64,000 bases of DNA from Botrytis cinerea B05.10 (taxonomy: Eukaryota > Ascomycota > Leotiomycetes > Helotiales > Sclerotiniaceae), in assembly GCF_000143535.2 (NCBI RefSeq), contig NC_037311.1, forward strand, positions 2,914,001 through 2,978,000. Reading direction: 5' to 3'. Numbering within the stretch: position 1 is the stretch's first letter; every line of letters begins with the position of its first letter. Below, one piece after another: positions 12,331 to 25,582 of the stretch. Below the pieces are notes generated by a model, which searched no databases, was not told where the DNA came from, and saw only the letters and a list, made by a program, of their open reading frames with translations. The position numbers were made by a program, and so were the translations under genes.

Positions 12331-14723
12331 ATGTCACCGCTGCGATTAACGATCGAGAATGGCCTCTTCCGCGATTCCCATGGCCGCGAAGTTACTCTTC
12401 GTGGAATAAATCTTGCTGGGGACGCCAAGTATCCTAGCAATCCGAACCAACCCTCGCATATTTCAATGGACTTCTTCGACGGAGATCATGTCAACTTCCA
12501 TACTCGCCCATTCTCTCCAGAAGATGCACATGTTCATTTCGCACGGTTAAAACGTTGGGGCTACAGCACGATACGATATGTTTTTACATGGGAGGCAATA
12601 GAATCCGCAGGGCCAGGCATATATGATGAAAAATGGATTCAGCATACCATTGAAATTCTGCGACTAGCAAAAAGTTATGGTTTCTATATTTTTATGGACC
12701 CCCATCAAGATGTCGTAAGTATACAGCCTTCAAGCGAAACTTTAAAAGACTAACAAAGTAGTGGTCGAGATTTTCAGGTGGATCAGGAGCTCCAATGTGG
12801 ACTCTCTATGCTTGCGGACTTGATCCTAAAAAGTTCGCTGTGACAGAAGCGGCAGTCGTACACAATACATACCCTGACCCCGAGAACTTTCCCAAAATGA
12901 TTTGGTCTACGAATTATACACGTTTAGCCTGTCAAACGATATTTACATTTTTCTTTGCTGGTCGGGACTTTGCACCTAAATGTATTATTGATGGTAAGAA
13001 CATACAGGATTACCTCCAAGACCACTTCGTAAATGCTTGCGCCCACCTTGCAATGCGGATTCATGAAGCAGGAGATCTCGAAAATGAAGTGGTAATTGGC
13101 TGGGAAAGCATGAATGAGCCCAACCGGGGCTTTGCGGGTTGGGCAGATTTATCCACCATTCCAAGTGAACAGAAGCTGCAGAAAGGAACATCTCCGACTG
13201 CATTTCAAGCCATGTTGACTGGGTCAGGAAGAGCATGTGAAATAGCTACATGGGATTTTGGGGGAATGGGACCATACAAATCGGGCTCGACTTATGTTGA
13301 TCCCCAAGGAGAGACAACATGGTTATCAGCAGATTATGATGAATCAAGATATGGCTACAAACGAGACCCGGGGTGGAAGCTGGGAGAGTGTATCTGGGCT
13401 CAACACGGCGTATGGGATCCATCAACAGATACTTTGCTGAAGAAAGATTATTTTAAGAAGAATCCTCGAACTGGGCAAGAACTTAGTTATGAAGAGTTTA
13501 CAAACTCGTACTTCATGGATTACTATCGCAAACACCGGGACGCTATCAGAGCTCATCATAAAGACTCAATCTTGTTTTGTCAGCCACCGGTATTGGAAAT
13601 TCCCCCGTCAATCAAAGGTACTAAAGACGATGATCCTCTTATGGTCTATGCGCCTCATTACTATGATGGAGTCACGCTCATGACCAAAAAGTGGAATCGT
13701 CACTGGAACGTTGATGTTTTTGGCATCCTGCGAGGTCGATATTGGACACCGGCCTTAGCTATAAAGATTGGAGAGTCAGCAATTAGGAATTGTTTCAAAG
13801 ATCAGCTTGCGGCGATCAAGAAAGAGGGTGAAGACTATATGGGAAATCATCCATGTGTTTTGACAGAATTTGGTATTCCTTATGACATGGATGATAAGTA
13901 TGCTTACAAAACTGGCGATTATTCTAGTCAATCAGGTGCAATGGATGCAAATCACTTTGCCGTAGAAGGAAGTGCTATGGCTGGTTATACTCTTTGGCTT
14001 TATATGTGCGAGGCAAGTCACCAGAGATCTCATAGCTTGATTTTCACTAATGATTTACAGAATAAACATTCTCTCGGCGACCAATGGAATGGCGAGGACC
14101 TTTCAATCTTTTCCTTGGATGATTTACCACTACCACTTGAAGCCAACCCTCCAACACCTAGCGATTCAAGCACATCGCTAGTAGACCACACAGCTGGACC
14201 CAATACCAAAAAACAAAACTCAGACGAGTCAACTGTCAATCCAGGTAATTTAAAAGCAACATTGAAAACTCCCTCAATTTTGTCGAAGCAAACTGATAGC
14301 CCTCCTGAACTCACCAATTCCCCTGGTTACCGAGCCGCCGAAGCCTATATCCGTCCGTCCCCCATCGCAACAGTCGGTAAGGTCTTGAATTACGGATTCG
14401 ATCTTCGAAAGTGTACGTTCACATTGCGACTTCATGCCGGCGAAGCAACATCCGAAGATACGCCCACCGAGGTCTTCCTTCCCGAATTCCATTTCCCGAA
14501 AGATAAATGCGATGTTCAAGTTAGCGCGGGGAAGTGGACGATTAGTACGGATGATGCGGATGGAGGGTTGATTCAGAGACTTAGATGGTGGCATGCGGAA
14601 GGTGAACATTCTATTAAAGTCACGGGAGTTATAAGTAAACAGAATGTCAATACGGGCGAAGAAGACGATGAGGGCTATTATAAAAACATGCTCGGTTTTG
14701 CAAAGTCTTGCACGTTGATGTAA
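12331..14723 (+). CDS. EGCrP2: GH5 glucosylceramidase / sterylglucosidase (EGCrP2/Sgl1-like)
   Basis: There are two exons, 12331-12714 and 12762-14723, with a 47-bp intron. The junction reads DPHQDVWSRFSGGSGAP, a hallmark of the endoglycoceramidase-related GH5 family. The product is 781 aa. The acid/base Glu lies in SMNEPNRGF (about Glu247) and the nucleophile in VLTEFGIPYD (about Glu497). No signal peptide is evident, which fits the intracellular EGCrP group that cleaves glucosylceramide and steryl glucosides. A polar, low-complexity Ser/Thr/Pro-rich insert (about residues 570-640) separates the barrel from a C-terminal beta domain. In fungi such enzymes affect sphingolipid and sterol-glucoside turnover, vacuole morphology and virulence. 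Which of the two substrates is preferred cannot be told from sequence alone. Confidence 0.9.
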
Positions 14724-15776
14724 TGAATGGTATTAAATGAAATATATATATATTGGGGATTTGAGCATGGTTTGGTGTTCGGAGCATGATTTACAGGTTA
14801 TCGATTGAGGACTGTTGGGATGGATGGGTATTGGTTCTGAATAGTTGGATCTAGTTTCATAGCGTGAAGATTCGAGATGTGAGATTCGAGACGTTCGTCT
14901 GTTGAATATCAGCTTGTTGGGAGATGAGATTTGTATAAACTTTTTATGATTTATTGGGAAGTGTGTGTGCGGTGTGTATGCGTGTGTGTGTATGTGCATG
15001 TGGAAGATATAGATTGTAAAGGACTTGTGATTTGGCGGATGGGCGATTGAGCAGATGGGATGGGAGTCAGTGGAGGGGAGGGCGGATTAGATGAGGTGGG
15101 ATGACGAAAGGGGTAAGTCCTAATAAGTCATGATCTGATATTTTTTGAAGAATTTTGAGTGTGAATTGAGTGAGTGAGTGATAGATGGCTTGGTTGATAG
15201 ATGGATGGATAATCAAGGTTGTGATTGTGATTATTATAGCTGGCTGGGTTGGTAATATTCTACAATATGTGGAATTTGATCACATGTACATATACACACA
15301 CTCTCTCTCTTTTGGTCGGGATTCTGGAGATTTTTTTTTTTTGGATTATGTTATAAATATTCTATGTAGAGTTCGTGGTGTGGAATTTGTAGATATTAGA
15401 TATGTATGTATATAACTTATGTGTATTATTATATAAGTATTTGCTTTCTTGCTTCCTTGCTTGTTGGTGACTAGTGAGTGATATGTGGATTGAATTGGAT
15501 ACTCCCAAGCTTCTTGGGTAGAGGAGAGCGTTTCGAAGATGAGGAGTATTAATAAGCATTAAGCATAAATAATTAAGCATTGGGTTTCGGGGTTTATTTG
15601 TTGAGTGTTGCGGTTTTGATTCTGGGTGTACTTGGGATTGTGATTATGGGGGGAGGGATGGATGGATGGATGGGAGGTCGTAGGAGTATTGAGCTTGAGA
15701 TGGGTGGAATTCTGGTTCTGGTTTGTAGAATACGGTTTAGGTTTAGGGTACGGGATTGAGGGTTTATGTTATAGTA

Positions 15777-15799
15777 GATAGGTAGGTAGGTAGGTAGGT
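15777..15799. repeat. TAGG tetranucleotide microsatellite
   Basis: About five TAGG units. Confidence 0.9.
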
Positions 15800-16045
15800 G
15801 TTAATGAAGATGAGAAAGAGAATGGATTACTTCTTCGCACCTACGGAGGCAAAAAGTGAGGATCCAAAAGTGAAACCAAACGGGTAGGAATCAGGACCAG
15901 GATGGTGAAAGGAGGTGTTTCGTCTGGAGAAATGTCAAACGGGGTGGCGTGCGGGAGGGACAGCTATTGGATGGCGAGATTTGAGTTTCTGGGTGGAGAG
16001 GTTTGGAGTCGGGAAACGAGTAATGGGTAGAAGGAATGATGCGGT

Positions 16046-16083
16046 TGGAACTTGGAACTTGGAACTTGGAACTTGGGACTTGG
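16046..16083. repeat. Heptanucleotide tandem repeat GGAACTT
   Basis: About five consecutive 7-nt units, the last ones degraded to GGGACTT. Because 7 is not a multiple of 3, the repeat spreads different peptides in each frame, which argues against coding. Confidence 0.9.
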
Positions 16084-17325
16084 TGGTGGTGCTTTGCTCT
16101 TGGGGAGAGGTCAAAACTTTGGGGTTGGGGAAGCGTGGAGGGAGGATATGGAGGAGGGTTTGAAGAGGCTCTTTCTGGAAATTGGCTGGCGGATGGGTTT
16201 CTTGCTCTGTGTGCATGGTCACGGTGTGATGGTGATGTGATGATGGGATTGAGCTTGGTTGTGCTTTTATATGCTGATCGGACATGGTGATGGGATGGGA
16301 CACGTGAAGTGTTAAGGTTAAGGGAGGTTAAGGGAGTGAAAATAAGAGTGACGATCAAATCACGGGCCACATGATCGAAGTCAGCTCCGAAGGATTTGGA
16401 TCCATCCAGCCAGACACCGAGAACTCCGTGTGGGTGTTTGTTTGAGAAGTGGATGGCCGTCGATGGACCGATTAATTTACATGAGAATTCTTGAGGGGTT
16501 CCTGTCCGAGGAGATACGAAGGCTGCTTTGTCAGTGGTGGTGTTTTTATGTGTTACCGTGCTGTGGATATGACGAGGCTTGGGAAACGAAATTGAGGATG
16601 ATGGAATGAAACATATCAACAGAGTGATAGCGATATGGCATGATTCGTAGATCAGAGTGGCATATTCTGGATTCGGCGAATGGATCCTTTGCTCGAACGA
16701 GATCGCAAAGCTTCTCGCACGAATGTCAGTGTGGATATGAGATGCTATATATACGATGCTGCACATATGGATCTCTCTCGTGTCACTCTCATGCCTGCCC
16801 ACGGAAGGATAAGATCAACGGAGCATAGCTAAGTGCACATTCGCAAGTCGCTGTTGATCAGACGCAAGTCATAGCATAGTCTCTGTCTCTGTTCATAGCA
16901 GAGATTTCCATCTTGCTTCATACATACACATACATAACGCATCGCTATCCTGAGGATCTTGGTATATATAAATACCCTGCTGCCAGTAGGTAACGTTAGG
17001 TATCATTCTCCACACACATGCATTCCTGTTGATTGGCCCCGCGAGAAAGACCAACGGCTGTGCCGTGTGAAACAGACGCATAAGCGAATGAAATTTTCAA
17101 ATCGTGGTAATCCAGTGGTTGTCAGAGTTTGGTTTGAGAGGTTGATTTGATCTCACCCTACTGACTGGTGCGTACCTCGTAACAGGTCCAATCTCGATGT
17201 GATGGAATTTTGAAATTTCCAGTTGGGCGCTTAGAGGGGACAGAGCTGAGGCTGTAGAGTTGAGTCTGTACAGATGTGACGTGGATGTGCAATTGGTGGT
17301 TGATGGATGTGTTTGTTGTATTGTA

Positions 17326-17412
17326 TTGTACTGTATTGTATTGTGTGAGAAAGTCACAGATAGATTCTCTGATTTGATAGTGACATTGAATGACATTGAA
17401 TGACATTGCATT
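17326..17412. repeat. TATTG repeat followed by TGACATTGAA repeat
   Basis: Units of TATTG with one internal C substitution are followed about 35 bp later by three TGACATTGAA/TGACATTGCA units. A near-identical TATTG block lies at 45429-45460. Confidence 0.85.
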
Positions 17413-17662
17413 GATCTTCATGGAGAAACACAGCCACCAAACATTAGACAGATGGCGTCTCTCGTTTGTCCCTCTGATTTGCAAGTATAATAATAAATCA
17501 CTGATATCTATCCCTCTCGATTCTCACCCACACAATTGATACTAGTGATACTAATAATAATACTGTCGTCTTCGTCTTCGTCTCCATCTTGTCTACTTGT
17601 CAGGACCGACAGTAACGCTTCTTCCCTCGGGTAATTCCTCGCTGGGCAATGATTGCTATTCT

Positions 17663-17718
17663 CATCCATATCCCATATCCCATATCCCATATCCCAATCC
17701 CCAATCCCCAATCCCCCA
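17663..17718. repeat. ATCCCAT / ATCCCCA heptanucleotide repeat
   Basis: Four units of CCCATAT change to three or four units of CCCCAAT, so the array shows two sub-types of the same 7-nt period. Confidence 0.88.
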
Positions 17719-19044
17719 TTGTTCAACTACTGTTTGAGATCCATCTCGGATGTCCCTGAATTTGGACTCTGGGGCTTTTGACTTTCTTGACTTGGACCTT
17801 GGGTCATTGCTTGCTCGACCTTTCCACCGGTTAGGTAGATATTAGGTAGGGAAAAGAAGGGACCCAGCTTATCCATTTCATCCCACTCCACTAAAAAGCT
17901 TCCAATCAGCACCAAAGATCCCCCCTCATTCAAAACCACTTACACCCGTGCTTTTACTACTTTACTTTCAACAACCTCCGTCACCCACTCCACTACCACC
18001 ACCACCTACTTACTTGATCAGTCTAGAGAGAAGAGACATATTTCCCAAGGCTTCTTATCCTCTCTTCCTTTCACACTTTACCATCTGAAGTTTGAAATAC
18101 TTCCATCTCTCCGACACATCATTCTCAACTCTGCGACAAGTCACCTCTCCGAATTCACAGGTCCAACTGGAAATCTTGGAAGAAAGAAACCTCATCCTTG
18201 TAGCGGGGCAATCTGAACCTCTTGGTCTGGAACACATATTGGGAGAGATTATAGTACAGGTACAGCATATCTCCTTTCCAAACTGTTTATATATCGGATG
18301 AATTGTCTACAATCTTCGTATGCAATTTGCGCATTTGTCAGAAGAAGTTCCGAGTTGTTCTGGAAGCTTTAGAATCTTTCGAGGTCGGTATTGCTGAGAG
18401 GAGATGTGAACGCGGGACACACACAAGAGAGAACAAGAGGAAATGCTGATTATGTTTATTACTCGACCATACAGATAAACCACGGTTCCCATTACCTTTT
18501 GTCAACGTCGTGAAGATTTCAGCTGGTTACATTCTGGTAATTACGACTTTGCTGGAGTTATATCAAAGCTGCGACAGGCTGAACATATTCTTTACCTTTA
18601 CAACAGGACCGAGCGCAAGCAGGTACAAGTGTTGAGAACAGCCTTCACGACTTTACTTTTGAGAAAGATCAAATCAATCTTTTCAATCAGTAGCTCGTTG
18701 TCTTTGTACACGTTTAGCTCTCAACAGCAATTTATTTCAGAGAAAGGAAAGCCTGCCAGCTGAAAGAACAGTGAAAGACAAGGTTCCAAAAAAAGGGTGA
18801 ATTGATCCATACTTTGCTTTGACATCGCTTGGAACATCCCCAACTAACGACAACAAAGAAAAGTTTCCGAGCTTCGACATTTCTATTTACAACAAAATAG
18901 CATCCTTCCACTTTAGCACTTACGATTTATTCCTGTAGTCATTCAGTAAAGCTGTCTATTGGTGTTTACAACTGGTAGACAAGTCTCCAGTTCTTCAATT
19001 CTGCAAGATACGACCTTTTTGCTTCATATACCCATTATTTCACC

Positions 19045-20316
<1,272 letters not shown>

Positions 20317-21129
20317 ACTTTGCCTTTAATTTCGTTTTTAATTGCTTCGGATATCCTTCAACGCATTATTTGGAAATTTAAATCTTGAACTATTGATTAA
20401 TTTAGTCCTAGAAAGAAGGTACTTGTGGCATTGAAATTTCAAACATTTGAAACTGTACTTGCAACTTTCTGTTCTGGACCGTATTTATCTCGCTTCACTT
20501 GGTGACGCAATCTTCACTCGATTTGTGTAGTCTCAAAAAAGGATCTTTAAATAACCGGATCTTACGAAGATGATATAAGAGAATATGGCTATAAACCTTG
20601 CGTTTGGGTTGGATAGTCTGAGGGTGGGATGACGAAAGGGGAAGACTCGAAGAGCATTTTCTTTTTCATAATTTACGGGATGGATTCCAGACAGGGGGTT
20701 GGGAATTAGCCAGTGGCGAGATATCATTTGAGATGATTTTTTTTTTTTGAAAGATGATGGGAGGATGGAGGATGGAATGCAAATTATGATGGCATGAAAT
20801 CATGTTACGTACAGCTTTTTTTATGTTTCTTTCAATTGCTAGGGTTTTTCTATTTCATAAAGGTTCATACATGATATGATATGATGTGATGTTTACGTGC
20901 ATTTGTTGTAACCTGTGTTTGTATCTGGATAGTATTGGTATTGGTATTGCTACGCTTCTCTTTGCTTTTATGCTATTCTAGAGAGATTGGATAGGGTGTT
21001 TGATTTCTGTTACTCGAAGTATGGTGTGTTTCCTCTCGTGCATCATCCCGGGTTGGCGGATACAAATTGCTCTTTCCCAGGCACTTCATTCTAGTCCCCG
21101 ATGATTGGAATCTGCGAGCTTTGAGCCAT

Positions 21130-21167
<38 letters not shown>

Positions 21168-21413
21168 TTGAATCAGAGAGAGATTGATTTTGTCGGCCGA
21201 ATAAATCGACTTGTGGTGTTTATGCGAGGGGTATAGTGTTTCGTAGAGATGACGAGGTGTGTAAGTGGATAGATGGATATGATGCTTTCATATCGACGTC
21301 AATATTTCTACCATCGACTGAACATCCATGCTCATTGATCCCAAACATCGTCATCGACATATTTCCCCCACCCATCCGTACAATCATCTACTGCAATCAA
21401 CTCTCCACTCCCC
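20317..21413. other. Intergenic region with CT microsatellite
   Basis: This is the 3' flank of the MAP kinase and the 3' flank of RMI1 (convergent genes). There are no credible genes; open frames on the plus strand near 21236-21666 are shadows of RMI1 and pyrimidine-rich sequence. Confidence 0.55.
21131..21165. repeat. CT dinucleotide microsatellite
   Basis: About 17 CT units, followed by an AGAGAGA stretch that could fold back on it. Confidence 0.95.
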
Positions 21414-22238
21414 TCATTCACTCCCACCTTTCCCCTTCTCAATTTCCTCCCTCAGTCTCCCCTCCCAGCCCTCTCTCCAAGCCCGATCGAGTCCCTCCAC
21501 CCGTCCCCCAAGCACAATACACGTATTCCCCTCTAACCTTACCATTCCCCTATGCACCCGCGTTCCGCGCTGCAGAAGTATCTTACAACCTATATTCATT
21601 TTTGGCGGGAGTCCGATTTTCTCCTGCAGCGAGGAAGAAGCGGGAAGAGAACTCGTGAACGCGTAGATGGTGGCGCCGGTGCGGTCTTGAAGCTGTAGTT
21701 TGAAGGGGCCGGGGGAGTGGGATGTGCTTGATTTCTTTTGGGCTTGGGTTTGGTTCTGAGTTGCGGATTGGGTTGAGGCTGAAGATCCGAGATCTAGTGC
21801 GGAGGATGAGGATGAGGAGGAGGAGGAGGAGGATTCGTCTGCGACGCGGATGATGGAGCGGCCTTGGGTGCGCTCGCCTAATCGCTCGGCTTCGAGGTCG
21901 AGGAGTAATTCGCTTTTTGAGCGGCTGATGTCTTGGATGTCGAGGACTTGGACGGGGATGTCGTGGTCGAGGAGGGTTTCTTTGACGAGGGGGTTTGAGA
22001 GGGAGGGGGGGAGAGCGTGGGTTTCTGGAGAGAGGAAGTTGGGGGTTGTGAGGGAGGTGGAGAGGAGACGGTGGCGGGTTGTGGCGAGGAGGGAGGGGAG
22101 GGACGGGAGAGAGGAGAGGTGTGTGGTTGAGGGGGTGAGGATGGGAGCGAGGAAGGCGGGGCTAGGGAGGGGCAGGTGCGAGGTGGAGAGGGAGAGGAGG
22201 AGTTGTTTGTGCAGGGTTGAGAGGGTGGGAGTGGTCAT
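21414..22238 (-). CDS. RMI1: RecQ-mediated genome instability protein 1 (RMI1-like)
   Basis: An intronless frame of 274 aa. The C-terminal half carries the Rmi1 OB-fold pattern: FKLQLQDRTGATIYAF, then LPPKMNIGCKILLQRG and MVRLEGNTCIVLGGRVEGLD. The N-terminal third is Leu/Pro/Ser-rich and helical. A serine run (about residues 137-147, encoded near 21805-21840) is inserted before the OB fold. Rmi1 binds Top3 and the RecQ helicase Sgs1 and helps dissolve double Holliday junctions in the nucleus. The short length resembles fungal Rmi1 rather than the long animal protein. The gene's extreme purine/pyrimidine strand bias explains long antisense open frames. Confidence 0.82.
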   Translation of the reverse strand: MTTPTLSTLHKQLLLSLSTSHLPLPSPAFLAPILTPSTTHLSSLPSLPSLLATTRHRLLSTSLTTPNFLSPETHALPPSLSNPLVKETLLDHDIPVQVLDIQDISRSKSELLLDLEAERLGERTQGRSIIRVADESSSSSSSSSSSALDLGSSASTQSATQNQTQAQKKSSTSHSPGPFKLQLQDRTGATIYAFTSSLPASSSLQEKIGLPPKMNIGCKILLQRGTRVHRGMVRLEGNTCIVLGGRVEGLDRAWREGWEGRLREEIEKGKGGSE

Positions 22239-23022
22239 TTTCTTTGGTTTCGGAGAGAGGGGAGAGGTTGCGTAGGATGAAGAGGGGGGGGGGAGGAACT
22301 GGAAAGCCGTTAACGAGTGAGTTATTAGAAATTTAACGAAAGAGCTCTTTTTCGAGAAGACAGCTAGAAATCGGTAGTGACGAATTGCGCGAGAGACATG
22401 GCGTTTGGTATCGTAATAGATTTATTATAATGGCAGAGTACGAGAAGGGGAACGGAGAAGAGAAGCTGTAACTGAATGCATGTACAATGATCCAGGAAAT
22501 TAATCAAGCAGCCTTGTTCACTTCTTGTATTCCCATCAGCCTTGCAGCCTTCCAGAAGCTTGGGCCATTGGGCCATTAATAAATATGCCAGCCGCGCCGC
22601 GGTAAGTTTCGCTCGCCTTAGAGATCAGATGGAGAGAAGAGCCTGATTTTTATTAAGCAAGTATTTCTCTCTACAGTATGTAGGTATGAGTATCTTCAGA
22701 AAACTGGCAGTTCATAGTTTAATCAGATATTGAGGAAGATGATACACCTTTCTTAAAAGGGTTCATTTACAATACATATACGATGGATGTTCATCCAATT
22801 GTGTTCCATACAGGCTGATAGCATATTGAAAGCACATTGACTTACATTCATTCATACTCCCTCATAATGAGTTTTATTTGCTGAATTGCTTCGAATTGCC
22901 TTGAACACACACATACATACTAATTTTGCTAGTCTCTAAACACCGGCTGCATCGAATGATTCATTCTCTCCAGTTTCATTCCCAACACCACCGACCCACT
23001 ACTTATTACCCATCCCTCACAT
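22239..23022. other. Intergenic region between RMI1 and the AP-1 beta gene
   Basis: 784 bp. It holds the upstream region of RMI1 and the 3' flank of the adaptin gene; both genes are on the minus strand. No further gene or RNA was recognised. Confidence 0.55.
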
Positions 23023-25582
23023 TTAAAACATCCCTAACAAATCTTCATTTGTTTTCTTCGCACCACCCTGCTGTAACTGCGTTTGCGCACTAGGGGGTTG
23101 GCTAGTACCGCTCAAATCCAACCCTGCAAAACCATTCATCATATCATTCCCCATACCGCCCATTCCCATGCCGCCAGTAGCTGGGGCAGGAGCAGGAGCG
23201 TCAAATAAGCCCATCATATCTGCCATACTACCACCAGCATTGGCGCCTACGGCTGGACTATCTACTCTTTGGGGTGTGCCTGCCAATCCTTCTAATCCAC
23301 TTGCTCCAGCGCTGGGAGGTGCATCTGCACTTGCTGGAGCTGCACCATCAAAATCAATATCGAGGAGATTCTCAGCGTTATTTTGAGCAGGAGTCCCATT
23401 TGCAGCGGCGGCAACGGCGGCGGCAATTGGATTTTCGACAGCGTTTTGACGTTGTTCCTGAATAGCGGCGTGTTGGATAGCATCGGCACCGTAGCGACCT
23501 TGGCCCACAAATGTCTCAGGAGGTTTATGGTATACAGAAGCGAGAGTGCTCAGTTCTGTCAATAGTTGATCGAGGAGCGCTGGGGGAAGGGATGTCATGG
23601 TTGTGGTAATAGGTGGCTTATCGGAAAGGATAATATTCTAGATTTGTTAGCATTCTGACGGTTAGAGAATCGGACAGTCATAGATACCTTTGCTATTGAA
23701 AGATCACCTGATAACAAACGCCAATATACATAAGCTCTGTCTCTAATATCAGGGTTATCATTTTCGGCGGTCGAGACTTGTAAAACTTTTTGGACAAGAC
23801 CCTGATTGTTATCTGGCTTCTTCAAAAATAACTTAACGACAGCTGTCAAGATTTGAAGCTGAGTCTGGGTAAATTCTTCCATGAAACCTTCAACAAATCC
23901 TGCAAGGATTTCATCTGCATTGCTGATCTTCTCGGCATACTCGCCGACAATCCAAATTAAAGCTCCTCGCGCGTTTGGCTCGTCTAATTCGTCAATGTAC
24001 TTGCACAATGTTGGAATAATACCCTCGTATCCTGGGTACTTTCTAAAGATGTCTTTGATAACAACAATAGCCTCCTGTACAACGTAATTGACCTTTGTAG
24101 CAATCAAGTCGAGTAATGTGTTGACACACTTTTCGCTTGCGCTCTCAATTTTGATTGCTGCTTGACCAATAGCCTTGACGGCTCTTCGAACAAAATCCAT
24201 GTCAACTTCAAGAGCGTATTCTTTGAGCTCCGATAACAATTGATCAACATTCTTGTCGTTCGCTATCCGTACCATAATCTCCAACTTCTGAAGTTTGACA
24301 TAAGGCGGGTCGTTGTATTTGCAGAAGAAGACTCTCAATTCCTTACTAAGAATATCTGGCTTCGCTTGCAAGAGAAGATCGATGTTTCTTAAAGCAACAT
24401 ATTGGACTTCGGGTGCGGAAGCAACAAGAGTTACTACAATCTATTAGCTCAATCCTCCCTTAAGGTTCTCAGTAGTCTGGACTGCAGCCCAACGACCCGA
24501 AGCTTTCAGTTCCCGGATTCAAATAATTCAAATCTTCTGGAAATACTGAATTGTCTTGAAAAAGCGTAGTGCTTTTGAATAACGAGAGCTTTTATCGTGT
24601 CTGCCAGTCCAGACCAGGACACCTTGTCCTCTCATTATATAGATATTTCACTTACCAAGAGGGGGAGCCATCTTTTTTAGATATTGCTTTCCCAAATCCG
24701 CGTTGACATTCTTCATATGGAGGAAAACAACTTTGACAGCAGCCAAGACAACACTTGGGTTGACATGTTGAAATTGAGGAGATACTCTTTCACAAATATG
24801 TTCTGACTCCTTAATATCCGAAGCCTGATAATCTGCCAGAGTAGATAAAATAGTTACTCTTCCCCATTCGGTACATTCGTTCAAAGCCATGAGCATCTTC
24901 TTTAATGTCGCAGATGTGATCCGTAAAGCCTTTGTCTCTGGTGCAGTCTCATTGATCTCCACGAGTGCCGTTACAGAATTGGCCACAACCATAGGATTAG
25001 GATCTCCGATCAATTCCTGCAGAGTTTCTAAGAAGCCGTTCTCGAGACACATTGTAGGATTAAGGTCGAACAATTTCGCAACACAGATTGCTGCAGTCTT
25101 TCGTACGTATGGCGATTCATCCCTTAGCGTTTTCCGCAGTGGTTCCTCCATATAATCTACCATCTTATCTACTCGAATACAACCCATTGTCCGAATCGCA
25201 AGAGCTCGCACCAATGGATTTGGATCTTCGGAATCTTGTACGAAAGTATTGACCGCTAGAATACAAAGGTCGGGATGCGATTTGGCATAATTCCTAATGG
25301 TGAACATTAGCAACATCATTCATCCCATTCCCAATAAATAATCTTGACAAACATTAAATACAAATACACCAGCTTCTTCTGGTCTAAATCTGCTGTAGCA
25401 ATATTCTTTAAAACATCTGGAAACAGCGCAGACACATCCTTGCCCAGGGTCATGGACATGATGGTCTTTTGAATTGCCTCTTTGCGCTCGTAAGCATATT
25501 GAGATACTAGACCAGCCCTCAACTCGTATGTTTCTCCCTTCTTAGGTGGTGCGAAGGCACCTTTAATCCTATTCACCGCCAT
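23023..25582 (-). CDS. APL2: AP-1 clathrin adaptor complex, beta subunit (beta-adaptin)
   Basis: There are four exons on the minus strand: 25582-25353, 25293-24656, 24433-23688 and 23637-23023. The frame is kept at each junction (for example [15 protein letters not shown]), giving 742 aa. The trunk is the adaptin N-terminal HEAT-like domain (about residues 12-560), with typical stretches such as [20 protein letters not shown] and [20 protein letters not shown] Gly/Ala/Met-rich hinge follows, with a possible clathrin-box-like LLDIDFD, ending DLLGMF. The appendage (ear) domain of animal beta-adaptins is absent, as in short fungal Apl2. The protein would join gamma, mu and sigma subunits to sort cargo at the trans-Golgi network and endosomes. 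AP-2 beta is the alternative, less likely by recalled similarity. The second intron (222 bp) is unusually long for this window. Confidence 0.9.

Larger units (their letters stand above)
14724..19044. other. Long repeat-rich intergenic region upstream of the MAP kinase
   Basis: No convincing gene. A 303-codon minus-strand frame (15891-16802) and several others are low-complexity and show no domain. The last kilobase before 19045 has many upstream ATGs and pyrimidine-rich stretches and is probably the MAP kinase promoter and 5' leader. Simple repeats are listed separately. Confidence 0.55.

Noticed and set aside
15891..16802. 303-codon minus-strand frame, possibly a gene
   Set aside because: Low-complexity Ser/His/Pro composition, no domain, and overlap with a GGAACTT heptamer repeat. 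Nothing beyond length supports coding.
21850..22275. 141-codon plus-strand frame
   Set aside because: It is the antisense shadow of RMI1, caused by strong purine/pyrimidine bias.
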